Assembly: GCA_037440525.1 (NCBI GenBank)
Contig: JBBITW010000088.1
Location: 1-14,903 of the forward strand
DNA: 14,903 nucleotides
Reading direction: 5' to 3'
DNA from: JBBITW01 sp037440525
GTDB taxonomy: Bacteria; Desulfobacterota; BSN033; UBA1163
The translations under genes were made by a program, and so were the position numbers. Below the pieces are notes generated by a model that saw nothing but the letters and a program-made list of their open reading frames with translations, was not told the origin of the DNA and made no database searches. Positions 6,418 through 14,127 of the stretch are shown here, piece after piece (the first letter of the stretch is position 1; every line of letters begins with the position of its first letter).

Positions 6418-8304
6418 TTACAATTGTGGGTAATCGGATTCTACCAAAGAGATGAATTCATTAATTCCCATAGAGTTTATTGTCTCACCACTCCTTTTTC
6501 TCGGTGAAATCGTTCCTTCCCTCTCCTCCTTATCACCGATTACCAGCATATAGGGAATCTTCTTGATCTGGGCCTCTCGGATTTTAAACCCGAGCTTCTC
6601 ATTGCGGAAATCCTTTTCAACCCTGATACCCCTCTGAAGCAATTGAAGATAAACCTTCTCTCCATAATGGACATTTCTCTCCGTAACTGTCAGAACAATT
6701 GCTTGAACAGGGGAGAGCCAGACAGGAAATGCACCACCATAGTGCTCAATTAAAACCCCGATGAACCTCTCCATAGCGCCAAGAATAACCCTGTGTAGCA
6801 TCACAGGTCTATGTTCTTCTCCATCACTTCCAATATAGGTGAGATCGAATCTTTCGGGCATGGCAAAGTCAACCTGAATGGTCGCACACTGCCATCTCCT
6901 CTTCAGGGCATCTTTCAATTTTACATCGATCTTCGGACCATAAAAGGCTCCCTCTCCCTCATTCACTTCAAATGAGAGGTTCTTCTTATGGATGGCATCA
7001 TAGAGTGCCTGTGTTGCTTTTACCCAATCATCATCACTTCCTATAGACTTATCTGGTCTTGTGCTCAGTTCAAGTTCATATTCAAAACCAAATATCTTCA
7101 TTACATCATCAATAAAATCTATAATGGAACATATCTCGTCGTTTAGCTGGTCAGGACGACAAAGTATATGGGCATCATCCTGGGTGAAGCCCCTTACTCT
7201 CAGGAGTCCGTGCAGTTCACCTGACTTTTCGTGCCTATGGACAGTTCCCATCTCGAAGTAACGGATGGGAAGGTCTCTATAACTTCTTATCTGAGATTTA
7301 TAAATCATCATATGCGCAAGACAGTTCATAGGCTTAAGACCATACTCATCATCCTCAACCTTTGTAAAATACATTTTATCCCTATAATTTTCAAAATGAC
7401 CTGACCTCTTCCATAGACCAAGTTTGAGGAGCTGGGGGCCAATGACAATCTGATACCCTCTCCTCAGGTGGAGTTTCTTCTCAAAATCTTCAAGAACCAT
7501 CCTGAGAAGTGCTCCTTTTGGATGATAGATGACAAGACCCGGTCCAACATCCTCTTGTATGCTGAATAGGTCGAGTTCCCTTCCAAGCCTTCGATGATCC
7601 CTCTTACGTGCCTCATCGAGCATTCTAAGATAATCTTCCAATCCATCTCTGTCAGGAAATGCCGTTCCATAGATCCTCTGAAGAACCTGATTTCTTGCAT
7701 CTCCCCGCCAGTATGTCCCTGAGACGTTCAGGAGTTTAAAGGCCTTGATTCTTCCTGTTGATGGAATATGCGGACCTTCACATAGATCCACGAAACTCCC
7801 CTGCCTATAGAGTGATACATAATCTGGAAGCTCTTTCAGATGTTCTACCTTATAGGTTTCCCCCATAGTTTGAAATCTTTTTATGGCCTCTTCCCTCGAG
7901 ACTTCCTCCCGAATAAATGGGAGATCCTGTTGGATAATCTCAGATATCTTCTCTTCAATCATCTCCAGATCTTTAGAGGTGAATGGTCTTTCAAAATCGA
8001 AGTCATAATAGAAGCCCGTATCTGTTGATGGACCAAAGGTGAGTTTCACGGCTGGGAAGATCTCTTTGACTGCCTGGGCCATTACATGAGCAGTAGAATG
8101 CCTAAGTATTTCAAGCCCCTTCTTTGATTTTATAGATATATATGAAATAGAGACATCCTTCTCTATCTCTTGGGACAAATCGACCAGTTTTCCATCTATC
8201 TGGGCTGCAAGAACATCATCATCGGCTAACTCCTGAATTTTTGTACCCTTTGGAACCAATCTCTTTGTCCCGTTATGGAAAGTTACGGTTACTTGTTCTA
8301 CCAT
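6418..8304 (-). CDS. thrS: Threonyl-tRNA synthetase
   Basis: A class II synthetase that charges tRNA-Thr in the cytoplasm. From M at 8304 it has 628 residues: a TGS domain (1-60); an editing domain with HSTAH (H69, H73) and C175...H179, which removes serine mischarged on tRNA-Thr; the catalytic core with motif 2 at YFEMGTVHRHE; and the anticodon-binding C-terminus. C328, H379 and the later LHRV histidine are the expected zinc ligands. I chose ATG 8304 because VEQVTVTFHNG is where the TGS domain begins in the family. An in-frame ATG at 8373 would add 23 unlike residues and cross a strong hairpin; neither start has a well-spaced ribosome site. It lies downstream of tRNA-Val and 56 bases before infC. 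Confidence 0.95.
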   Translation of the reverse strand: MVEQVTVTFHNGTKRLVPKGTKIQELADDDVLAAQIDGKLVDLSQEIEKDVSISYISIKSKKGLEILRHSTAHVMAQAVKEIFPAVKLTFGPSTDTGFYYDFDFERPFTSKDLEMIEEKISEIIQQDLPFIREEVSREEAIKRFQTMGETYKVEHLKELPDYVSLYRQGSFVDLCEGPHIPSTGRIKAFKLLNVSGTYWRGDARNQVLQRIYGTAFPDRDGLEDYLRMLDEARKRDHRRLGRELDLFSIQEDVGPGLVIYHPKGALLRMVLEDFEKKLHLRRGYQIVIGPQLLKLGLWKRSGHFENYRDKMYFTKVEDDEYGLKPMNCLAHMMIYKSQIRSYRDLPIRYFEMGTVHRHEKSGELHGLLRVRGFTQDDAHILCRPDQLNDEICSIIDFIDDVMKIFGFEYELELSTRPDKSIGSDDDWVKATQALYDAIHKKNLSFEVNEGEGAFYGPKIDVKLKDALKRRWQCATIQVDFAMPERFDLTYIGSDGEEHRPVMLHRVILGAMERFIGVLIEHYGGAFPVWLSPVQAIVLTVTERNVHYGEKVYLQLLQRGIRVEKDFRNEKLGFKIREAQIKKIPYMLVIGDKEEREGTISPRKRSGETINSMGINEFISLVESDYPQL

Positions 8305-8327
8305 AAATTTAAGAATTTCAAAACGAA

Positions 8328-8361
8328 GAGGCATCATCGCACTAAAAGTGAATGATGCCTC
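8328..8361 (-). promoter_or_regulatory. thrS leader hairpin, possible translational operator
   Basis: GAGGCATCAT (8328-8337) pairs perfectly with ATGATGCCTC (8352-8361), and CACT/AGTG (8340-8343, 8347-8350) adds an inner stem with a three-base loop. On the mRNA its 5' arm includes part of AGGAGG (8363-8358), and the structure ends 23 bases before the chosen ATG. In E. coli, thrS is repressed by its own product through hairpins in this position. That function here is inference. Confidence 0.45.
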
Positions 8362-8434
8362 CTCTTGACTCATTTATTAAAAAATCTTTCTCCCCAATAA
8401 CTTAAGCTTCACTTTTAACAAATTGGTTTAATTT

Positions 8435-8509
8435 TGGTAGGCACGTGGGGATTTGAACCCCAGACTTCTACCGCGTCAAGGTAGCGCTCTCCCCCTGAGC
8501 TACGTGCCT
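8435..8509 (-). tRNA. tRNA-Val (anticodon GAC)
   Basis: The minus strand gives a complete 75-base cloverleaf: acceptor AGGCACG/CGTGCCT with discriminator A and encoded CCA; D stem GCTC/GAGC; anticodon stem CTACC/GGTAG with loop TTGACGC, so anticodon GAC (valine codons GUC and GUU); T stem TGGGG/CCCCA with loop TTCAAAT. It stands between clpB and thrS, and a promoter candidate lies about 40 bases upstream. Read-through into thrS is possible because no terminator separates them. Confidence 0.97.
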
Positions 8510-8545
8510 ATTTACAATTTAGGCCTCCTTTTAAAAATATGTGTA

Positions 8546-8574
8546 TAAATAACAGGTTTTTATAATATTGTCAA
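8546..8574 (-). promoter_or_regulatory. Candidate sigma-70 promoter for tRNA-Val
   Basis: The minus strand has an exact TTGACA (8574-8569), then 17 bases, then TATTTA (8551-8546), a weak -10 match. Start of transcription would fall near 8540, about 30 bases before the tRNA. It may also serve thrS and the genes after it. Confidence 0.45.
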
Positions 8575-8581
8575 GAAAATT

Positions 8582-8707
8582 CTTAGAGAGCTCTGAAAAG
8601 GTCTTGAAATGACAGGGGAGGTTCGATATCCGCTCGAAGGCTTTTCCACCCCACCTCCCAATTCCAAAAATTCGTTTTTTAATACTTTTTCGGAAATCTC
8701 TCTTAAG
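8582..8707. mobile_element. MITE-like inverted-repeat element, copy 2
   Basis: A 126-base element with ends CTTAGAGAGCTCTGAAAAGG on the left and the inverse of CTTAAGAGAG...CCGAAAAAG on the right. The middle carries GGGGAGGT and the inverse ACCCCACCTCCC, with a small TTCGA/TCGAA hairpin between. Bases 8627-8659 match copy 1 at 32 of 33 positions. Relative to copy 1 it lacks the inner part of the left arm and the central spacer, so it looks like an internal deletion form. It ends eight bases from the clpB stop and abuts the tRNA-Val promoter candidate. It has no coding potential. Confidence 0.68.
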
Positions 8708-8715
8708 TTATATTT

Positions 8716-11307
8716 CTATGCGGTGAATAATAATTCTCCTTTTTGTCTATTTACGTCAATAGTCACTCTATCTCCTTCTTTAAATTTACCTTCCAATATA
8801 TTTAGAGCCAATTTGTCTAAGATTTCTCTCTGAATTACTCTCTTGAGAGGTCTTGCACCATAAGTAGGATCAAATCCCTCTTTAGCGAGCCATTCCTTTG
8901 CCTTTTCTGTTAGATTTAACTGAATTCTCTTTTCCATGAGCCGGTTTTGAAGTCTCTTTAACTGTATTTCTACTATTGCCTTTATCTCTTCGATCCCGAG
9001 GCCATGGAATATTATTATCTCATCTATACGATTCAGGAACTCGGGCTTGAAATGTGCTCTAACTGCTTCCATTACACGCCGCTTCATCTCATCATAATCC
9101 TTTTCTCCAAGGTCTACAATCCACTGGCTACCAATATTGGATGTCATGATAATCACAGTATTTTTGAAATCTACTGTCCTTCCATGACCATCTGTTAACC
9201 TTCCATCGTCTAAAATCTGCAACAGTATATTGAATACCTCTGGATGTGCCTTTTCGATCTCATCCAATAATACAATCGAGTAGGGTCTTCTTCGAACCGC
9301 TTCAGTGAGATATCCACCCTCTTCGTAACCTACATATCCAGGGGGTGCTCCAATAAGACGGGAAACAGAGTGTTTCTCCATAAATTCCGACATATCAATC
9401 CTTACCATTGCCTGTTCATCATCGAAAAGAAATTCAGCAAGTGCCCTCGCAAGCTCTGTCTTTCCAACACCTGTTGGCCCCATAAATATAAAAGAGCCAA
9501 TTGGTCTATTAGGGTCCTGCAATCCTGCCCTTGCCCTTCTAACCGCATTTGATACGGCCTCGATCGCATCCTCCTGGCCAACGACTCTCTGTTTTAACCT
9601 CTCCTCCATACGTATCAATTTTTCTACTTCCCCCTCGAGCATCTTCGCTACAGGAATTCCTGTCCATTTGGAAACCACTTCAGCCACATCCTCTTCGTCC
9701 ACCTCTTCCTTGAGCATCTTCCCTTCCTTCTGTAACTCCGCAAGACGTTCCTCTTCCCTTTTCAAGTCCTTTTCAAGATGTGTCATCTCACCATACTGTA
9801 ATTCAGCCAATCTTGCATAATCGGCCTCCCTCTCGGCCTCTTTCATCATCTGTCTTGTCTTCTCGATCCTCTCTTTAATCTCACGAATCCTTGAAATTGC
9901 ATTCTTCTCATTCTCCCATTTTACTGTCTTCTCCTTTACAACATCTTTCAATTCAGAAAGTTCTTTCTCCAGCTTTTTCAATCTTTCCAAAGATGCCCTA
10001 TCCTGCTCCTTCTTCAGTGCCTGTCTCTCGATCTCTAACTGCATCACCTTTCGCTGGACCTCATCAATCTCCATCGGGACGCTATCAATCTCAATCCTCA
10101 ATCTCGAAGCTGCTTCATCTATCAAATCGACTGCCTTATCAGGTAGAAACCTGTCGGAGATATATCGATTGGAAAGTACAGCTGCTGCAATCAGGGCAGA
10201 GTCCTTGATCTTCACACCATGATGAACCTCATAGCGTTCTTTTAACCCTCTCAGGATAGCAATCGTATCTTCAACATTTGGTTGGGCTACGTAGATGGGT
10301 TGAAACCTTCTCTCTAAGGCTGCGTCTTTTTCAACATATTTACGATATTCATTAAGGGTTGTTGCACCGATACATCGCAATTCACCCCTTGCGAGGGCGG
10401 GTTTAAGCATATTCGATGCATCTATTGCCCCTTCTGCTGCACCAGCCCCAACGAGGGTGTGAAGCTCATCTATAAAGAGAATGATATTGCCTGATGCCGC
10501 ACTGATCTCCTTTAAAACCGATTTTAACCTCTCCTCAAATTCACCCCTGAATTTAGCCCCTGCAATCATTGCTCCTAAGTCAAGGGCAACAAGCTGTTTA
10601 TTCTTTAATGTTTCAGGAACATCCCCTTTGACAATCCTCTGTGCAAGACCTTCAACTATGGCAGTCTTTCCAACACCTGGTTCTCCGATCAATACAGGGT
10701 TATTTTTAGTCCTCCGGGATAGGACCTGGACAACCCTCCGTATTTCATCATCCCTTCCAATAACAGGATCAAGCTTTCCCTTTCTTGCCTCATCTGTTAA
10801 GTCTCGGCTATACCTCTTGAGGGCCTGGTATTTCTCTTCTGGACTTTGATCTGTTATTCTATGAGGCCCCCTGATTTCCTGTAAAACTCTGTAAATTTGG
10901 TCCTTTGTTATCCCATATCCCTGAAGAATCTGAAAAGATGGTCCCCTTTTCTCATCAGCAATGGCTATAAGGAGATGTTCTGTTGAAAGGTATTCATCCA
11001 TCAACCTCTCAGCTTCTTTCCAGGCCATATTAAAGATTTCGTTTAATCGACTTGAAATATATACCTGACCTGCACCTGCGCCTGTAACCTTTGGAATTCT
11101 ATTAAGTTCTTCTTCTAAACGAGAGATTATCAAATCGGGCTTTACCCCCAGCTTCTGAAGAATTGGGACCACAATCCCCTCTTTTTGTAATAAGAGGGCT
11201 AAAAGTAGATGTTCAACATCGATCTGTTGATGATGCTTCATCTCTGCAATATTCTTTGCATTTTGAAGCGCCTCTTGAGCCTTTATTGTAAATTTATCAA
11301 ATTGCAT
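8716..11307 (-). CDS. clpB: ATP-dependent chaperone ClpB (disaggregase)
   Basis: A Hsp100 hexameric AAA+ machine that, with DnaK, threads aggregated proteins through its pore after heat stress. Its 863 residues match the family. The Clp N-domain occupies about 1-150. NBD1 has Walker A GEPGVGKT (208-215) and Walker B IILFIDE (275-281). The coiled-coil middle domain, about 405-540, distinguishes ClpB from ClpA and ClpC. NBD2 has GPTGVGKT (610-617), the Walker B segment IVLLDE (678-683) and pore loop GYVG (657-660). The first pore loop reads KFRGEFEER, with Phe in place of the common Tyr. The start is ATG with GGAGG nine bases upstream. I see no CIRCE element or convincing heat-shock sigma promoter in the 146 bases before it. 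It follows rsmA and is followed by repeat copy 2. Confidence 0.97.
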   Translation of the reverse strand: MQFDKFTIKAQEALQNAKNIAEMKHHQQIDVEHLLLALLLQKEGIVVPILQKLGVKPDLIISRLEEELNRIPKVTGAGAGQVYISSRLNEIFNMAWKEAERLMDEYLSTEHLLIAIADEKRGPSFQILQGYGITKDQIYRVLQEIRGPHRITDQSPEEKYQALKRYSRDLTDEARKGKLDPVIGRDDEIRRVVQVLSRRTKNNPVLIGEPGVGKTAIVEGLAQRIVKGDVPETLKNKQLVALDLGAMIAGAKFRGEFEERLKSVLKEISAASGNIILFIDELHTLVGAGAAEGAIDASNMLKPALARGELRCIGATTLNEYRKYVEKDAALERRFQPIYVAQPNVEDTIAILRGLKERYEVHHGVKIKDSALIAAAVLSNRYISDRFLPDKAVDLIDEAASRLRIEIDSVPMEIDEVQRKVMQLEIERQALKKEQDRASLERLKKLEKELSELKDVVKEKTVKWENEKNAISRIREIKERIEKTRQMMKEAEREADYARLAELQYGEMTHLEKDLKREEERLAELQKEGKMLKEEVDEEDVAEVVSKWTGIPVAKMLEGEVEKLIRMEERLKQRVVGQEDAIEAVSNAVRRARAGLQDPNRPIGSFIFMGPTGVGKTELARALAEFLFDDEQAMVRIDMSEFMEKHSVSRLIGAPPGYVGYEEGGYLTEAVRRRPYSIVLLDEIEKAHPEVFNILLQILDDGRLTDGHGRTVDFKNTVIIMTSNIGSQWIVDLGEKDYDEMKRRVMEAVRAHFKPEFLNRIDEIIIFHGLGIEEIKAIVEIQLKRLQNRLMEKRIQLNLTEKAKEWLAKEGFDPTYGARPLKRVIQREILDKLALNILEGKFKEGDRVTIDVNRQKGELLFTA

Positions 11308-11379
11308 TTTTCTAAACCTCCATTCCTCTTTTTCTATCTATCTTCATGGCCAATAACCTCATGCTGGCTACGAATATGA

Positions 11380-11423
11380 TTAATCCCTCCTTCCCCCTAA
11401 GATAGGAAAACAGGAGGGATTAA
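11380..11423. repeat. Strong inverted repeat between rsmA and clpB
   Basis: TTAATCCCTCC (11380-11390) and GGAGGGATTAA (11413-11423) are perfect 11-base inverted repeats around a 22-base loop. The structure lies 30 bases after the rsmA stop and about 70 bases before clpB. Neither side has a T-run, so it may be an mRNA-stabilising hairpin or a protein-binding site rather than a terminator. Confidence 0.5.
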
Positions 11424-11453
11424 AACCTCTTCGGTATTAAGATAATCACTGAT

Positions 11454-12293
11454 TTACAATTTTTCAAATCTCAAACCCTCTGCCAGTTTACCAAATTCCT
11501 CTATGGTGAGGGTCTCGGGTCTCCTCTCTGGATCTATACCAGCCTTTTCGATTCTTTCTTCTATATGTTGAGGGGATAATAATTTAGAATGTCTCAATGC
11601 ATTTATCAATTTCTTACGCCGATAACTGAAACAACCTCTCACAACTTTTCTAAACCATTCCTCATCCTCAAATTTAATTAGTGGTTTCTCCCTCCAGACT
11701 ATTCGGAGAGCTGCTGATTCCACCTTTGGTGGAGGAAAGAATGAAGAGGGTTTGATAAAAAAAAGTAGCGATGGAATGGCAAACATTTGCGTAAAAATGG
11801 ATAAAGGTCCATATTCTTTTCTCCCCGCAGGGGCAATCATCCTCAGGACCACTTCTTTTTGAAGCATAAGGTTTAGATCAGAAAAGAACTCCCTCTCCTC
11901 TATAAAACGGAACAAAAGAAGGGTCGAAATCTGGTATGGTAGATTTGCAACAACCTTTAATGGCCTACCTGCCTCTCGGAACAATTTAGAAAAATCTACT
12001 TTCAGGATATCCCCTTCTATGATTTCAATATTTGAGGTATTTTCAAATTTTGTTCTTAGCATTTCAACCAATTTTGAATCGATCTCAATTGCAATTACAC
12101 TCTTTGCCCTCTTCGCTAAGGCAGATGTCATCTCACCAAGACCAGGGCCTACCTCGAGAATCACATCTTCACTCTCTATAGAAGCGGCTCTAATAACCTT
12201 ATTAAGGATATTGCGATCTATTAGAAAATGTTGACCGAGTCTCTTCTTTGGCTTTAATCCATATATTTTGAGTTCATCTCTGGGGGATACCAT
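11454..12293 (-). CDS. rsmA: 16S rRNA A1518/A1519 dimethyltransferase (KsgA)
   Basis: The enzyme uses S-adenosylmethionine to dimethylate two adjacent adenines near the 3' end of 16S rRNA late in 30S assembly. The 279 residues show the family order: GLKPKKRLGQHFLID near the N-terminus, SAM-binding motif I EVGPGLGEMT (47-56), the acidic IAIEID, GDILKVDF, and the catalytic NLPY (117-120). The helical C-terminal domain includes SSFFPPPKVESAALRI. The ATG at 12293 begins just before the conserved block, although I see no Shine-Dalgarno sequence. It lies 75 bases after tsaD; that gap holds an AT-rich 7-base inverted repeat (12344-12350/12356-12362). Co-transcription with tsaD is likely but not proven. 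Confidence 0.96.
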   Translation of the reverse strand: MVSPRDELKIYGLKPKKRLGQHFLIDRNILNKVIRAASIESEDVILEVGPGLGEMTSALAKRAKSVIAIEIDSKLVEMLRTKFENTSNIEIIEGDILKVDFSKLFREAGRPLKVVANLPYQISTLLLFRFIEEREFFSDLNLMLQKEVVLRMIAPAGRKEYGPLSIFTQMFAIPSLLFFIKPSSFFPPPKVESAALRIVWREKPLIKFEDEEWFRKVVRGCFSYRRKKLINALRHSKLLSPQHIEERIEKAGIDPERRPETLTIEEFGKLAEGLRFEKL

Positions 12294-12368
12294 TGCTATT
12301 TTAAATCAATTGATGCAGGGATTTATGCTTTCATGGTAACCATATCTTTAATATATAAAGATGGCTAA

Positions 12369-13379
12369 TCAGGGGTGTATATTTGAAAATGCATTGAGAG
12401 AATAATCTGATCTAATCCCAAGTCTCAAATACTCATATCCCACAACCCCTACCATTGCGGCATTGTCTGTGCAAAACTCTAAAGATGGGATGAAGACCTT
12501 AATCTTCAATCTCGATGCCTCTTCTTTTAACCTTTCCCTCAGGAGACTATTTGAAGCGACCCCTCCTGATAGGACGACCCTCTTAATATTCTGATCTCTG
12601 GATGCCAATAACAATTTTTTTATCAGGACATCAACAACAACTTCCTGAAAACTCGAAACTATATCACAGATTAACTCTCTCGAATAAATTTGAGAAGATG
12701 GATAATTATTTTTAACAAAATTTACTACAGCGGTCTTAAGTCCACTGAAACTGAAGTCAAAGGAATTCTTTCCAAGAAAAGGTCTGGGGAATCGAATTGC
12801 ATCTGGGTTCCCCTCTTTTGAAAGTCTATCAATGATGGGACCACCAGGATAACCAAGACCCAAAAATTTTGCCACCTTATCAAAGGCCTCTCCTGCTGCG
12901 TCGTCCTTTGTTCGACCGAGCATCAGATACCTCCCAAACCCATCAACACGAAAAAGTGAGGTGTGACCTCCTGATACAACCAATCCAATAAAAGGGAATC
13001 TCGGAACCTCGTCTTCGAGAAAAATTGCTGATAGATGAGCTTCGAGATGATTAACACCAACGAATGGTATGCCTTTAACGAAGGCTATTGACTTTGCAAA
13101 GGATAGACCTACCAGAAGAGAACCAATAAGTCCTGGCCCCTGTGTTACTGCAATACCATCGATATCTCCAATCTCCACACCTGCTCTCTCAAGGGCCTCG
13201 TTTACAATGGGGACAATCATCTCAATATGTTTTCTCGATGCTAACTCAGGCACAACACCACCATATTTTTTGTGAATTGAGACCTGTGAGGATACAACAT
13301 TAGAGAGTATTTTCCTGCCGTTTAAGAGTACCGCAGCCCCTGTATCATCACATGAGGTTTCAATCGCCAGGATCTTCAT
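12369..13379 (-). CDS. tsaD: tRNA N6-threonylcarbamoyladenosine transferase
   Basis: TsaD, working with TsaB and TsaE, transfers the threonylcarbamoyl group from the AMP adduct made by TsaC to A37 of tRNAs reading ANN codons. From the ATG at 13379 the protein has 336 residues, the family length. The N-terminus MKILAIETSCDDTGAAVL is the ASKHA-fold phosphate-binding region. H111LEAH115 supplies the metal-binding histidines; VVSGGHTSLF, GEAFDKVAKFLGLGYPGGP and RVVLSGGVASNSLLR build the nucleotide site; D in CTDNAAM is the last metal ligand. A GTG at 13394 would add five residues (MSKNR), but GAGGTGA there is better placed as the ribosome site for ATG. TsaB, TsaC and TsaE are not in the window. 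Confidence 0.96.
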   Translation of the reverse strand: MKILAIETSCDDTGAAVLLNGRKILSNVVSSQVSIHKKYGGVVPELASRKHIEMIVPIVNEALERAGVEIGDIDGIAVTQGPGLIGSLLVGLSFAKSIAFVKGIPFVGVNHLEAHLSAIFLEDEVPRFPFIGLVVSGGHTSLFRVDGFGRYLMLGRTKDDAAGEAFDKVAKFLGLGYPGGPIIDRLSKEGNPDAIRFPRPFLGKNSFDFSFSGLKTAVVNFVKNNYPSSQIYSRELICDIVSSFQEVVVDVLIKKLLLASRDQNIKRVVLSGGVASNSLLRERLKEEASRLKIKVFIPSLEFCTDNAAMVGVVGYEYLRLGIRSDYSLNAFSNIHP

Positions 13380-13463
13380 TCTATTTTTACTCACCTCGGA
13401 CTTTCTACCAAAAAGGGGATAGCAAATTTCAAGGCTTAAACCACTTCTCTTGATTCTATCTAA

Positions 13464-13523
13464 AGACCTCTGAAAAAGTATTTAAAACGAATCTTATAGA
13501 CTGGGGAATTTTTAAGAGACCTC
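13464..13523. mobile_element. MITE-like repeat, half copy 3
   Basis: About 60 bases resemble one arm of copy 1: CTCTGAAAAAGTATTTAAAA, then an AT-rich stretch with ATAGACT and GGGG, in the same order as the inverse of 5567-5602. AGACCTC occurs as a direct repeat at both edges (13464-13470 and 13517-13523), possibly a target duplication or the remains of the second terminus. The right end overlaps the peroxiredoxin stop codon by two bases. Confidence 0.5.
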
Positions 13524-14127
13524 ATTTCAATTTCTCGAGCTCTCTCACGAGGTCCTCAAGTGGAGGCCTTTCATTGATATCGTGGACATCTATATAACGG
13601 ATGATCCCTTCTTTATCTATAACAAAAAGGGCTCTCTCAGAAACCCCATCAGATCGAAGGACACCATATTTCTCAGCAACAGCACCATGGGGCCAGAAAT
13701 CAGACAGAATAGGAAACCATAACCTTCCCATCTGATTTGTCCATGCAAAGAGGGAAGGTATATTATCCACCGTTATTCCGATAAGTGTAGCATCGTGTTC
13801 ATCAAAAATATTTTTTATCATATTATATCCAGGCCATTGGTCTGAACAGACAGGTGTCCAGGCGGCAGGCACAAAGGAGATAACCACATTCTTCTTGCCA
13901 CGATATTGCCCAAGAGAAATAATCTCTCCAGAAATAGAAGGAAGTGAAAAATCAGGGGCGGGGCTTCCAATCTTAACCCTGAGGATACTATCTCTGGGTT
14001 TGAGCTTCCCGACACTATAAATATTTCCCTTAAATGATTCTGAAATTGCAAATGCCAGGGATATCTGAGATAATATAATAAATATCCCAATCATCATAAG
14101 AAAATTGAAGGATAGTTTTTTACTCAT
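13522..14127 (-). CDS. Exported AhpC/TSA-family peroxiredoxin, one-cysteine type
   Basis: A probable peroxide-reducing enzyme acting outside the cytoplasm. Of 201 residues, 1-27 look like a signal peptide (MSKKL, a hydrophobic run, then SLAFA). The thioredoxin-like fold begins at KIGSPAPDFSLPSISGE. The active-site pattern is P87-AAW-T91-PV-C94, the PxxxTxxC of peroxiredoxins, with conserved R165 in SERALFVID. C94 is the only cysteine, so no resolving cysteine exists and reduction must come from a partner. The gene's ATG overlaps the stop of the upstream thioredoxin-like gene (ATGA), and GAGGAGGGG provides its ribosome site, so the two are co-translated and probably work together. Substrate and electron donor are inferred. 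Confidence 0.9.
   Translation of the reverse strand: MSKKLSFNFLMMIGIFIILSQISLAFAISESFKGNIYSVGKLKPRDSILRVKIGSPAPDFSLPSISGEIISLGQYRGKKNVVISFVPAAWTPVCSDQWPGYNMIKNIFDEHDATLIGITVDNIPSLFAWTNQMGRLWFPILSDFWPHGAVAEKYGVLRSDGVSERALFVIDKEGIIRYIDVHDINERPPLEDLVRELEKLK

Noticed and set aside
7464..7700. A 78-codon second minus-strand frame inside thrS
   Set aside because: thrS is intact across the interval, so this is an alternative-frame shadow.
8374..8434. T-box riboswitch before thrS
   Set aside because: Only about 60 bases separate tRNA-Val from the open frame, too short for a T-box, and no T-box consensus or terminator is present.
8609..8833. A 74-codon plus-strand frame at the clpB 3' end
   Set aside because: It starts in repeat copy 2 and runs antisense into clpB, with no family signal.
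11308..11453. CIRCE/HrcA operator before clpB
   Set aside because: No TTAGCACTC-N9-GAGTGCTAA sequence or close variant is present.
13818..14090. A 90-codon second minus-strand frame inside the peroxiredoxin gene
   Set aside because: The peroxiredoxin frame carries the signal peptide and active site; this one has no motif.
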